Below, piece by piece: positions 1 to 10,669 of a stretch of 64,000 nt of DNA. Position 1 is the first letter of the stretch; each line of letters opens with the position of its first letter. Both the position numbers and the translations under genes were made by a program. This stretch comes from Anagrus nilaparvatae. Lineage: Eukaryota; Arthropoda; Insecta; Hymenoptera; Mymaridae. The notes below the pieces were generated by a model. The model searched no databases, had not been told where the DNA came from, and saw only the letters and a list, made by a program, of their open reading frames with translations. Location of the stretch: the NCBI GenBank assembly GCA_022575985.1, contig JAKSXM010000014.1, positions 3,782,001-3,846,000 on the forward strand, given 5' to 3'.

Positions 1-2
1 AA

Positions 3-1934
3 TTCGATAAACTATTAAATAAACAAAAACCACAAGAAGAAATAAGAGACACACACAAATTTTATCCAAGAATCGTTAATTTAACAAACATAACATTTAA
101 TAAAGAAGAGATAAATATTTTAAATAAAGGGTTAGACTACAATTTACCAGAATTTAACAACAAATTAAAAGAAATAATAAACATTGAAGCAACTTTAAAA
201 AGTATAAAATCAACAGCAACACAAAATGAAATAAGAACACTTATTAATAATAAATTTAATAGAAAAATAAAAAATGCAAAAGAAATAAAAAGTTCAAGAA
301 AATACAAAAGATATAAACAAGAAATGAATATATTAAAATCCATCAAAAAAAAACTCCAAGACAATGATGCAACATTAACTGAAGCAGACAAAGGAAAAAC
401 TATTGTAATAATAGGTAATAATGAATATAATCAAAAATCAGTTAATTTTATAAAAAACAATAATATAATAGAATTAGATAACGATCCTACTGAAAATTAT
501 GTTAAAGAAATAAACGAAATTATAAACAAATCAATTAATTTAATAAATAAAAGCCAAAATTTCAAATATAAACAAATCCATGCAATAGCTCCAAGATTCA
601 AAGCTCTTGTTAAATTACATAAACAAAATAAACCAATAAGACCATTAATAAATTTTACCACAGCACCCACATACAAAATTGCTAAACTAATACATGAAAT
701 TATCATTAATAGCTTAAAAATAAATAACGAAACAAATTATAGCATTAAAAATAATATACAATTCATCAACAATACAAAAAATTTAGAAATACACCCAAGT
801 AATAAATTAATAACACTAGACATTAGTAATATGTACACAAACATACCAATAGACGATACATTAAAAATATTAGAAAAAAGACTATTAGATTCCAAAAGAT
901 TAAAAAGAATAGAAATAAATGAATTAATAAATATAACAAAAATTATATTAAAACAAAATTACTTCATGTTTGACAATAAATTCTATTTACAAAAAGATGG
1001 CTTAGCTATGGGCAACCCCTTAAGTTGCTTATTAGTTGATCTATATATAAATGAATTTGAAAATAAATACATTTTTAATGACTCAAATACATACAAATCA
1101 GATATAATCATATACAATAGATATGTTGATGATATATTTATAATATATAATGGCACCAATCGTAGAATAGATAATTTCAAAAATTATTTAAATAAAATTA
1201 ATAAAAAAATACAATTTACTATTGAAATAGAAAATAATAATTCAATTAACTTTCTTGACATAAATATCACAAAAAATAATAATAAATTAAAATACTCCAT
1301 ATATAGAAAACCTACTACTACAGATCTTGTCATACACAATACATCACAACATCCTATAAATCAAAAATTAGCAGCATTTAACTCACTTATACATAGAGCT
1401 TTATCCATTCCTATGGATGTATTAGACTATAACAAAGAAATTGCAATAATAAAACAGATAGCAAAAAACAATGGATATAAAATAGAAACAATAAATAATC
1501 TAATAGATAAACACAAAAACAAAAAATCAAAAAACACAACAGAAAATACAACTTCAAAAACATATATAGGATCTTTATACACAACACAAACATCAAATAT
1601 TTTAAATAATACCATTAAAAAATATAATATTCATATTGGCATTAAAACGGATAATAAAATTAAAAAATATCTAAATTACAAAAACAAAAACAAAGATAAT
1701 AATAGAAATAACTTTATACATAAATCTGGAATATATCAAATTAATTGTTTATTTTGTGATAAATATTATATAGGGCAAACTGGGAGAAGTTTTTTAGCAA
1801 GGTTCAAAGAACATAAACCTAAAATAACACAAAACCTTAATGGAAATACAAATTTTGCATTACACTTAATAAATAATAATCACGATTGTAAAACAATATT
1901 TGATCATCTAAAACCATTACATCTTTCTCTATAA
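3..1934 (+). CDS. Penelope-like element reverse transcriptase / GIY-YIG endonuclease (5' end beyond window)
   Basis: The reading frame is open from base 3, so the start lies upstream. The first Met (324) is internal, and 643 residues are visible. The N-terminal part has the PLE-type sequence FNKEEINILNKGLDYNLP. Further on are ADKGKTIVII (about residue 128), the RT fingers motif KALVKLHK..KPIRPLINF (about 200-218), motif A ITLDISNMYTNIP (Asp about 273), motif B QKDGLAMGNPLS (330-341), the catalytic YVDD (374-377, nt 1122-1133), and the FLD and YRKPT..T motifs. The C-terminus has the GIY-YIG nuclease signature: GIY at 576-578, YIG at 589-591, followed by GRSFLARFKEH. The protein would copy element RNA and nick target DNA. 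It ends in HLKPLHLSL without the downstream helix that normally carries the catalytic Glu, so the 3' end looks truncated or replaced near 1915-1934. No internal stops or frameshifts are visible, so this copy is younger than the PLE at 4215-5773. Confidence 0.93.
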   Translation, partial: FDKLLNKQKPQEEIRDTHKFYPRIVNLTNITFNKEEINILNKGLDYNLPEFNNKLKEIINIEATLKSIKSTATQNEIRTLINNKFNRKIKNAKEIKSSRKYKRYKQEMNILKSIKKKLQDNDATLTEADKGKTIVIIGNNEYNQKSVNFIKNNNIIELDNDPTENYVKEINEIINKSINLINKSQNFKYKQIHAIAPRFKALVKLHKQNKPIRPLINFTTAPTYKIAKLIHEIIINSLKINNETNYSIKNNIQFINNTKNLEIHPSNKLITLDISNMYTNIPIDDTLKILEKRLLDSKRLKRIEINELINITKIILKQNYFMFDNKFYLQKDGLAMGNPLSCLLVDLYINEFENKYIFNDSNTYKSDIIIYNRYVDDIFIIYNGTNRRIDNFKNYLNKINKKIQFTIEIENNNSINFLDINITKNNNKLKYSIYRKPTTTDLVIHNTSQHPINQKLAAFNSLIHRALSIPMDVLDYNKEIAIIKQIAKNNGYKIETINNLIDKHKNKKSKNTTENTTSKTYIGSLYTTQTSNILNNTIKKYNIHIGIKTDNKIKKYLNYKNKNKDNNRNNFIHKSGIYQINCLFCDKYYIGQTGRSFLARFKEHKPKITQNLNGNTNFALHLINNNHDCKTIFDHLKPLHLSL

Positions 1935-3620
1935 AACTGAAATGTAACGAATTTTGTCATCGATTTACTCTGGCGCACGCGCTGTAATATTTTAATAGCA
2001 CTATACTCTCGCGCGTTAAATAATTTTTATTATTATTAAATTATAATTGAATCTTTCATTAATTAATAATAAAATTTTGGGTATTTTTCATTATAATTAA
2101 ATATAAATAAGAAATATAATAATTTTCTCATTTTATTATACAATCTTTTAAAAATTTCGTCTTCGATTTTATCTAATTAATCGATTCATTTTTTCTCTGT
2201 AGTGTCAGCCGCGCGCGCTGTATAAAAAATTTGTAAAACAATTTTAAATATTAATTTTTTAATTTATTATTATAAACTGTCAAAATAATTATAAATTTTA
2301 ATAAAAAATTTAAACTATAATAAAACATTACAACTGTAGATGCGACATAAATAATATATGAAAATCATTCGAGTATTTCGTCATCCTATTATAAGATTTC
2401 GCTGTCCAGGACAAAAAAAAAATTAATGTCGAGGGTTGAAAAAGGTTCTAGCCCGAGGTGCGTAGCACCGAGGGACAGTAATCAATATTTGCATTCAGTA
2501 CGATATCTATTTTTTTCTTGAAATAAATTTTGAAAATAAAAATAATATTGGTTTTTATTTATGATAATATATGAAAACTCATTGGCGTATTTCGTCATCC
2601 AAGTGTAAAATTTCTCCGTCCAGGACAAAATAAAAATTTAGTTCGAGGTATAATAATCAGTAATTCCATTCAGATGCGATATTAAATATTTTTTTCTTGA
2701 GGTAACTATCTATCTCTAAAAAACTCATGTGACATAATTTTTCGTCTAATTTATTCGTGATTGGTTGCGCTGATTTTTTCATTATTTATTTCATTATAGT
2801 TCTTATTTTTATTATCTTTTAAAATACTTAATTATTAATAAAATTTTGTGTAAAAAATACAGAAATAAGAAATACCATAATTATTTTATTATACAATCTC
2901 CTAAAAATTTCGTCATCTTTATCTAATTGGCAGTTTCATTGATGATCTGTACTGTTAGCGGCGCGCTGTATACAAATTCGTAGACAATTAATTGTAAATA
3001 TTAATTTATATAATATAAACTTTTTGAAAATTGAATGTCATATTTTGTAAAATTAAAAAATTATTTCTAAAAAATAAAGGTCCTGAAGAGGTTCTCAGAT
3101 TGAGAATGAAATATTGACAAGAGTGAAAATCAAAGTTTTTTGAATTTTTCCGAGAATTTTTCCTTATAATTTATCCAGCAAGGTCGTTTTAAGCTCAATT
3201 GAAATATAAACTGTAAAAATAATTATAAATTTTAATGAAAAATGTTTGAACTAATAGAAAATTAATTATATTTGTATAATAACATGAAAATTAATTCCAG
3301 TATTTCGTCATCCTATTAAAAAATTTCGCCGACCAGAACAGAAGAAAAAATTATTTTGAGGGATGAAAAGGATTCTGGCCCGAGGTGCGTAGCACCGAGG
3401 GACAATAATGCAATATTTTTTTTTTTTAAATAAATTTTGAAAATAAAAATAATGAAAGGTTTATTAAAATTATGAAAAAAGTTCATTATTTGAAATTGAC
3501 ATCTCACTGTACAATTGTTTTTATTTGTGAATTAAAACTCTTTTCGGTTAAACATAAAATATAATCTGAGGGGGTTGGCGCGCTTTAGCGCGCAGGGGGC
3601 TTGCCCCCTAGTTTTTGTAA
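1935..3620. repeat. Non-coding repeat block with three kinds of duplicated module and GC-rich hairpins
   Basis: No gene is visible. Modules recur in direct orientation. One begins with AATTTCGTC and contains a GCGCGCTGTATA-like patch (about 2150-2260 and 2885-2985, with a relic near 1950-1990). Another contains ATTTCGTCATCC and GAGGTGCGTAGCACCGAGGG (about 2365-2480 and 3295-3410, with a shorter relic at 2580-2700). The GGTGC-GTA-GCACC core is a perfect small hairpin. The block ends with two GC hairpins (3578-3611). This is probably non-autonomous mobile DNA downstream of, or inserted beside, the first PLE. Its family is not recognised. Confidence 0.6.
3578..3611 (+). other. Two consecutive GC hairpins ending in CTAG (Helitron-like terminus candidate)
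   Basis: GCGCGC-TTTA-GCGCGC (3578-3593) is followed after one base by GGGGGC-TT-GCCCCC (3595-3608). It then reads CTAG (3608-3611) followed by T. Helitron 3' ends are known to be a hairpin followed by CTRR with a T at the insertion site, and this matches in outline. The hairpin abuts CTAG with no spacer, and no matching 5'-TC end or Rep/helicase gene is visible, so the assignment is tentative. The very high GC in an AT-rich setting is the direct observation. Confidence 0.35.
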
Positions 3621-4001
3621 AAAAGGAAAATACATGGACACATTAGAAGAATTTGAGATATATAAAAACATCAAAACAAATAAAGATCAAATCCTAAATG
3701 ATAAATTAATTTTTAATAAAAACATCTTATATGATAAATTAATATAATTTACAAAATCTAATTATCCATGTATTTTAATTTTATTTATCTTAAAAGTTCA
3801 ATAAACTTAATTTATATAAAAGTAAACATGCAAAATTTATTCTATTTATACTTATAATATTATATTATACAAAATTCAAAATTTTAAAATTGTACATAAA
3901 ATCTTGTCAGTACCACTATGTTGCTCAACAACAACACTTGTTCAAATAAATTATAAGACTTATGTGAAATTTAAATAATTTTTACTATTCTCAATATTTG
4001 A
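3621..4001. other. Gene-free AT-rich stretch upstream of hammerhead motif
   Basis: No ORF or repeat of note is visible. By position this would be the left long-terminal-like part (pLTR) of the second PLE, because the ribozyme-like fold lies at its right edge and degenerate PLE coding begins at about 4215. I could not find a matching copy downstream that would prove a pLTR. Confidence 0.3.
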
Positions 4002-4047
4002 GAAAACCTGAGGACGAAAATTTATATTTTCGAAACGCGTCGTTTTT
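4002..4047 (+). ncRNA. Hammerhead ribozyme-like motif upstream of the second PLE
   Basis: The fold fits a type I hammerhead with a minimal stem III. Stem I is GAAAAC (4002-4007) with GTTTTT (4042-4047), five Watson-Crick pairs and one G-T. The core CTGAGGA (4008-4014) matches CUGANGA. Stem II is GAAAAT (4016-4021) with ATTTTC (4026-4031). The core GAAA (4032-4035) is followed by a two-base-pair stem III, AC-GC-GT, and the predicted cleavage is after C4041. One unpaired C (4015) between the core and stem II is non-standard. PLEs are known to carry short-stem-III hammerheads in their terminal repeats, and this motif sits just upstream of PLE coding. Self-cleavage is inferred. Confidence 0.6.
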
Positions 4048-4214
4048 AAAAAAAATGATTAATAATTGTAAATAAAGAAGGACAATAAATATAATATTTT
4101 TCAAAAAATATTGTTTTATAATTTTATTATTAAATGTTTACAATTGGAGACAATTATCAAAATTATTTTAACATGATTTTTGGAACGTTTTCGATAGTGA
4201 TGAATCTTTCCGTT

Positions 4215-5773
4215 ACATTAAATTAAATGTTAAAAATACAGTTTTAGCTTTAGTTTATGGTTTAATAAAAATTCACAAAGAAGGTTTCCCAATTAGAATT
4301 ATTGTTTCATTCATAAACAGCCCTTTATATAATTTGGCAAATGCCTTACTAAGTTTTTACAAAAATATATAAAAAAACCCTCCTCCTCAGTTAAAAACAG
4401 TTCAGAAATAAAAAATTTTTTATCAAATAACGTAGTTCCTGAAGAATATGAGCTAGTTTCATTAGATGTCGTGGCGATGTTTCCCAGCATTCCACATAGT
4501 TTAGTGTTGGAAGCTTTAGACAGAAATTGGGAAAGTATTCGAAAAGAAGATCCCTATTAATAAGTTACAATTTTTAAATGGTATAAACTTCTTACTCAGT
4601 TCCACTTACATTAAATTCAACAATAAATTCTATAAACAAAAAAAAGGCCTTCCTATATAATATCCTATGGGTTTCTGTTCTTCCCCATTTTTTTGTAAAC
4701 TAGTTATGGACCATCTTGAAAAAGTATCTTTAGATAAATTAAAAAGTAGTATAGTATTAAATAATAGTTCAAATTATTTTACGAATCCTCCAAAAGACTG
4801 CAAATCTCCAATAATTTTTTACAAAAGATATGTAGATGACATACTTTTGATTTGCAACAAAAAATATTTAGACAAATTAACCCCTATATTTAATAATTAC
4901 AATACAAATATTCAGTTTACAATGGAAAATGAAAATACTTCAGACAATAGCATAAATTTCTTAGATATTAAAATATTTCGCAATAAAAATTCTTTGGTAG
5001 AAACAAACTGGTATAGAAAAGATACATTTTCAGCAAGGTACATTAATTTTGTCTCACATCACCCAATCAAACAAAAAATTGCAATAATCTATAGTATAAT
5101 TGACAAATGCATTTTATTGTCAGATAAAAAATTTCATCAAGATAACATCAACATAGCTAAAACATTCTTATTTGCTAATGACTACCCTTCAAAATTTATT
5201 GATAAATATATAAACAAAAGATTAGCCCACTTAAGTAATACTAATAAGAACGTCAATCTTACTGATAATATTCCCAAAAATATTTTAGTGATTCCTTTTT
5301 ATAAACATTTAAACGATGATATTATAATGAGCCTAAAAAATTCAAATATCTTCGTCGTAAACCAAATCCCTAACAAGTTCAACACACTTATAACTCTAGG
5401 CAAAGATAAAATAAGTAAATCTGAAATAAATAACGTAGTTTATAAAATTAAATGCAGAGATTGTAAATTTGCCTACATAGGCCAAACTAGCAGAAAACTT
5501 TACAAACGTGTTAATGAACACAAAAAAGCATATAAAAATCGAAAAAAAAACTCAATATTTCATATCCACAGGAAGTCAAAAAAACATAAAATAAATTTTA
5601 ATTTAAAATAAATAAAAATACTTGATCAACAAAAAAAGTTATACCGGAGACTGTTTTCTGAAATGCTCCATATACACGACTGTAAGTCAACACTTAACCG
5701 TATGCAAGACACTCAAAACCTGAAATATTATTACAAAAATAATATAGATTTAATTAATAAAAAACTTTCCTAA
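4215..5773 (+). pseudogene. Second Penelope-like element, RT/GIY-YIG pseudogene
   Basis: This is a decayed PLE protein with the domains in the usual order. The fingers motif VYGLIKIHKEGFPIRIIVSF (about 4255-4315) is in one frame. A frameshift near 4370 leads to motif A ELVSLDVVAMFPSIP (about 4450-4495). Two stops and a second shift follow, around 4558-4563. Motif B is broken by a TAA a few codons before the first usable ATG at 4667 (GLPI, stop, YPMGFCSSP). The catalytic YVDD lies at about 4830-4841. YRKDTFSARY, SHHPIKQK and the nuclease part (VVYKIKC..C..AYIGQTSRKLYKRVNEHKKA) follow. A TAA at 5609-5611 interrupts the same frame, which then continues to 5771-5773 and includes RRLFSEMLHIHD, where the catalytic Glu of GIY-YIG nucleases is expected. 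Its sequence differs clearly from the PLE at 3-1934, so this is a separate lineage. It is dead as a protein. Confidence 0.9.
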
Positions 5774-6503
5774 TTAGATAATATAAAAAATTTAGACGAT
5801 AAATTAATAAAACGAATAAATGATTTAATATTTTAATAATATTTTTAAATAAAAAATTTGTTTTTGTTGTTTTTGCTGTTTTGCTTTTTTATAATGATTT
5901 TAAAACTTTGTTTCGCGTTTTTTATATAAAAAATAGTTTAAAAATACGTCAAAGAAAAAAATCAAAGAAAAAAATATTTCTCTCTCATTAGAGCTACATA
6001 AAATTACAGCTGTGACATAAGATCTTCAAATTTATATACTTTATGTAATTTCTAGGTACTTGAGCTATAAACTCTTAACCCTTGATTCCTATACATTAGT
6101 AATTAAAAAAAATATCAATTTTGTTTATCTTACTCAAATTCTTTCAATATATAAAAAAACTTTTTTCTCTTTGTCTAATAATAAAAAATTTTTTGTTAAC
6201 GTATGAATCGGTGAACCTTTAAACTTTTTCAATTTAATAGATTTTAGTACTTCATTAGCTGTGAGAACAGAAACTCTTATAACTAAAATTACAGTTTATT
6301 ATTGTTTTCTATAAATATATAAAAAATTTTTTTAAAAACATTTTATAATGTTTATTGTATAATATTATGTTTCTAATTCAAAAAGATATTTTTTAAAATT
6401 TTCGTAAGTTAATTATTATATATTTATTTAATTTGAAAATTTAGTTTTTCTGTAATAAAAAAATTTTGTAAAAAATTGTTTATATAAATTGTATGCATTG
6501 TAT
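5774..6503. other. Gene-free AT-rich 3' flank of the second PLE
   Basis: T-rich and A-rich sequence with no supported ORF. It lies between the PLE stop and the second hammerhead-like motif, so it is probably the element's 3' untranslated region and terminal repeat. No repeat of the upstream flank was found by eye. Confidence 0.4.
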
Positions 6504-6555
6504 TTTTTAGATCTTGAAAAGGGAGACACAGATCTCCGAAACGTCGATGTAAAAA
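6504..6555 (+). ncRNA. Degenerate hammerhead ribozyme-like motif downstream of the second PLE
   Basis: Stem I is TTTTTAGATC (6504-6513) with GATGTAAAAA (6546-6555), nine of ten positions paired. Stem II is GGAGA (6522-6526) with TCTCC (6533-6537), followed by GAAACGTC and predicted cleavage after C6545. The first core strand reads TTGAAAA (6514-6520) instead of CTGANGA, so two invariant positions (C3 and G8) are changed. As in the motif at 4002-4047, one extra base (G6521) precedes stem II. The preserved stems and the GAAACGTC tail argue for a decayed PLE hammerhead rather than chance. It is probably inactive. Confidence 0.5.
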
Positions 6556-7395
6556 CATTAAAGAAATATCTTGTTCCAAAAAGATCACATTTATTATTCA
6601 TAATAAATTCCTACTAAAATCTTTTTAATATTTGGAACGACAACAGTATTTATACTGTTTAAATCATCTTATAGTTTTAAACATGTACTGTGTGACAATT
6701 ATTTCATGACTGGTGTTTGGTAGGCTATAATTTTGGTTCTAATAAATATTTTTTGACTAAACTTGGCATGAATCATCAGTAGTGTTGTAGAAATGAAATG
6801 AAAAAAGAAATTAAAAAAAAAATTAATTATTTTAGGAAATAAAAATTTTATTTTAGCGAAAAATGAATGAATAAAAAATTTTTTTGTTGAAATATGAAAT
6901 TAAACTCTTTATAAAGCTATATTGCTAGTAAAAGTTGATAAATAAATAAAATTATAAGTAATATTAAAAATTAGAAATAAAATTAGTTTATAAAATTTAA
7001 AAACAAGTAGACATTTTGAAATATCGGACTCCAACTTCAGGTATCGTTTTTTTGATGAGTTTAAGAACACAATAACCTATGATTATTTTATGTTGGTACC
7101 AATGCGGCAAAAAAAAAGCTATAGTTTAGTATAGAATAATATATGGAAGACGGTAAATAAACAATAATAAACAGTTAAAGAAAATGCAATAATTATTGTA
7201 ACAGTTAAAAAAAAAAGTAATTAGTTAAAATATCAATAATTATTAATTAAAGGGTGATTAAATAATAATAAAATAAAATTTAATAATTTTATTCATATAA
7301 TACCCATGTGAGTATTTGGAGTTTATTATTATTATTTTTTTTAATAACAAGATACGCATTATAATAAATACTTATGTATTTTATATAATTTTTCA
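6556..7395. other. Gene-free AT-rich stretch
   Basis: Low-complexity A/T sequence with several oligo-A and oligo-T runs. No motif, repeat or ORF is supported. It ends in a possible splice acceptor, TTTTTCAG (about 7388-7395), before exon-like sequence. Confidence 0.4.
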
Positions 7396-7950
7396 GAAAG
7401 TTTAAATATTTTATTTTATTTAATAATGCGCTTATCCCAATTTCGCCAATTATTAATTGATTTGCAAAGTATTCCTGAAGAAATGCAAAATCAAACCAAA
7501 AATGTTTCAGCCACAAAAGGTAAAATTAAATAATTTCTTATTAATTCACTATAAATTAATTGCTAAAATTAATTTACTTTTTTCTTTACAGTAAAACCAG
7601 CTGAATTATCATAATTATTATTATAAGCGTAGTATTAATGATAACGTTTCATCTGACAAAGCTGTGAACAATAATGAAACCATGAACGGTTCTACAATTA
7701 ACCTGGGAAATGACATAGTCACAGGAATCAGAAAAGGGAGGTATTACATACAAAATGGCAAAAAATAAGGGAATTGTTGTAAAGAGAAAGTGTGAATTAA
7801 GAAATAGAACTGAATATACTGAATATGCTAAAAACCAACCGTGGCTCATTCCTGTGGAGATATTTGTTGTAAATTTTTACAAACAAAATGTGGAAACATA
7901 TGTGTTTTGCTTTGTCATCTTGGGCCTTATTCTCCATGTCCAAAAATGAT
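7396..7950 (+). pseudogene. Exon-like fragments 5' of the BTB pseudogene
   Basis: This may be the 5' part of the gene whose BTB domain follows. One open block (about 7396-7519) includes MRLSQFRQLLIDLQSIPEEM (Met at 7426) and ends at a good donor, AAAAG|GTAAAAT. A 72-nt intron candidate (7520-7591) ends in CTTTTTTCTTTACAG. The next block is disrupted: stops follow the acceptor directly, then a readable stretch with VSSDKAVNNNETMNG and GIRKGRYYIQNGK shifts frame near 7750. The next frame contains ELRNRTEYTEYAKNQPWLIP and ends in a TGA at 7947-7949, in the same frame as the following block. No domain is recognised here. Linking it to the BTB gene is inference from contiguity and frame. Confidence 0.35.
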
Positions 7951-7955
7951 ATTCG

Positions 7956-8681
7956 TTGAATTTTAGTGCAGGAAAATACCTCCATCCAAAAAAGTTTATT
8001 AAAAATTTTCACTTTGTGAAGAGAATACAAACATCTATTATGATAACTCTGCAATCAGTCACAACTCTACCAGTATTAGCAAGACCTAATTTTAACTTTT
8101 CTTTTCCTGATACAAGTAGTACAGCTGAATATGAAAATAAAAAAACAAATCACGAAAAAGAGAATCAATTTTTACTGAATGAATTAAAAGATTTTGAAAA
8201 TATGCTTATAAAAGACAATGAATTCTATGACGTAAAGTTAATTTTAGGAGATCAAGGAATTTCAGCTCATAAATTTATATTAGCATCAAGAAGTCCAAGA
8301 TTTCATGACATATTTACAAAAGATAAAAATGTTCCAGTGATTGCAGCCAGTGATGTTGATTTTAACAAAATGGAAATTTTGTTATTTTGAAAAGTTAAAT
8401 TCTGAAAATGTTTATTCTGTATTATTAGCGGCAGACAAGTATGTAATTAATGGATTGAAGGTAACGTGTCAAGATATTTTATTACAGTACTTAAATATCG
8501 ACCTTGTGATTGATAATTTGATATTAGCAGATTCTTGTTGCTTGGATAAGTTAAAAGTAGTTCTCTGTAATTGATCGTTTAAAATAAATCTACTTACAAT
8601 AAAAGTGATTTTAAAAAATTGCTTATTGCAAATGGAGTGTTGTTAGTAGAGCTTGTTTATAAAATGGCTAATTCTTTGTAA
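7956..8681 (+). pseudogene. BTB/POZ-domain protein pseudogene (SPOP/TD-POZ-like)
   Basis: BTB/POZ domains are protein-protein interaction modules, often substrate adaptors for cullin-3 ubiquitin ligases. The first part reads LKDFENMLIKDNEFYDVKLI, then AHKFILASRSPRFHDIF and VPVIAASDVDFNKMEILL, which is the standard BTB pattern (F.DV.L, AHK.ILA.RSP.F). At about 8388 the frame is lost, and the residues normally found between the EILL-like strand and the next helix are missing, so a small deletion plus frameshift is likely. The next frame (8395-8574) continues KLNSENVYSVLLAADKYVI and IDNLILADSCCLDKLKVV, the BTB C-terminal helices. A further shift gives SDFKKLLIANGVLLVELVYK, ending at TAA 8679-8681. 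The gene is dead but was a host-type gene rather than a transposon gene. The left end of the palindrome FB1 begins some 25 bp downstream. Confidence 0.8.
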
Positions 8682-9879
8682 AATAAAATATGTAGTTTCA
8701 TAATTTTTTTTTTTTTTTTTTCTTTTAATTATTTATTTTTAAAGTGTAGACTTAATTTCTCAAATTTTGATCAAGCTAAATGAATTGTTAATTTATATAC
8801 TTGTATTAATTAAAATTTTTGAAAAATGTTTAATAAATTTATTTTATACAGTTAAATGTAATAAACAAATTATTTAAAAACATTATTTAAAATTTATTTA
8901 AATTATAGTTATAAAAACATTTAAATATTTTTGAATAAATGTATATTTAATCATATATTTTGGTTCTTATTTATCTATTTTCTTCCAGTAAATTATATTA
9001 TTTTTATTATGATTTTCCAAAAGTTTCTTTTTAAATTCTAAAAGTTGATTGTTTTTAAAATTTTATTGAAATTTATCAGATACTTTATGGTTCATTTAAT
9101 GATTTATTTATTATTTTTCATCCTTTAAAGTATATAATATGAACACCTTATGAATAATATCCTCTATATAATATCAGTATTTGCATGAGATTTTGCAGCA
9201 ATTTTCGTTAATCTAAAATGACTATTAATTTTAAAAAAAATTAATAAAATCATGCAAATTAATACATAAAAAATTGATGTAATAGGTAAGCAATAAATTT
9301 TTTATCAATTAAAATCTTGTTTTACAAAAAAAGATTGAGGTCTTGTTTCAATTTAAACTGAAATTTTCGTAATTTCACTAGATTCAACAGTTGCATCAGC
9401 ATTAGGTAATCCAGAGGCTCATTACATAACCAGTGGACCAGACTAGTTATGCTGGCCACTTAAGGCTTAGATGCTTAATCAAGCAAATTGTATTTTCTTA
9501 TCAATTAACTAATGCCAGTTATTAAATTACTACTCCGCAAAAAAAATACCTATGGATTTGATAAAAAATTTTTTTAATTTTCAATTTCAAAATTTTTGAT
9601 TTTTATCTCTAGAGTCTTTGCGAGCCAAAACAGCTTTAGTAGACAGGTCGGTTCGTCGGATGGACCTCCAATTTTTCCCATGTTTTTTAAACACTAAAAT
9701 AGGGAAATACTTAAATTATCAGTCCTCTAGGTCTAAAGCAGCCCGAGTTACGGCCAATCGACCTAATTCAGCGACTCTCAGCGTTGATGTTTTTTGGAAA
9801 TATTCCTAAAAATTATAAAAAAGCTGCCAAGTAATTGGCACTAAGGTTCCTCATTAACAATAAAAAATATTTTTAATTG

Positions 9880-10620
9880 TCTATTTTACCTAGTAGAAGC
9901 GATAATTTTACATATTAGTACTTTCATAGAAAAAATTATGTACTACATTCCATAATAATAAAAATATTGCTATTTTTAATTATTTACAAATTGTGAGAAA
10001 AAAATTAGGTTTCAATTTAAGATATCCAGTGAAAACGATAATTATAGATATAAGTACTTTCATAGAAATAAATTAGGTAATACATTCAAAAAGAAAAAAA
10101 ATATTTCTGTTTTTTTTATTTTTTTGTTTGAAAAATTTTGAGAACTAAATTTTACAAAAAATTTATTATTACATTTGAGATATGGAATTAAACCATACTT
10201 TCAGACGATATTAGTACTTTCTTAAAACAAAATTAGATAATACATCCAAAAAAAAAAAATAATAGTGTTTTTTTTTTCAAAAAATATTAAGCAAAATATT
10301 TTCAAAAAATTGAGTATCAGATTTGAGATATATTAAAAACCATATTTTCAGATGTTAATACTTTTATAGAAATAAATTAGGTATTACACCAAAAACAAAA
10401 ATTAAAAAATATTTCTGTTTTTTATTAATTTTTTATTTTTCTTTTTATAAAACAATTTGGAAAAAATTAAGTATCAGATCCGAAAAATTAATATAAACGA
10501 GGTTCTAAAACTAGTATTCCCATAGAAATCAATAAGGTACTACCTACAATGAGAAAAAAAAATTTGCTAATTTTGTATCATTTTGTGACAAGAATTTTGG
10601 GAACAAATTAACTTTTTTCT
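9880..10620. repeat. Tandem array of a roughly 110-150-bp AT-rich repeat (family S), left arm of FB1
   Basis: About five to six diverged units each contain TTTCATAGAAATAAATTAGG, a poly-A/T middle and AAGTATCAGATTCGAGATAT or a close variant. The same family recurs at 14730-14880 (reverse orientation), 21170-21600 and 58220-58920. No coding capacity. Confidence 0.75.
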
Positions 10621-10669
10621 AAAGAAGAATCTCAAATTATAACATAACATTATAACATAATATACGGGT

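Noticed and set aside
7289..7516. 75-codon minus-strand ORF
   Set aside because: It overlaps the exon-like plus-strand block with a good donor site, has low-complexity composition and resembles nothing known.
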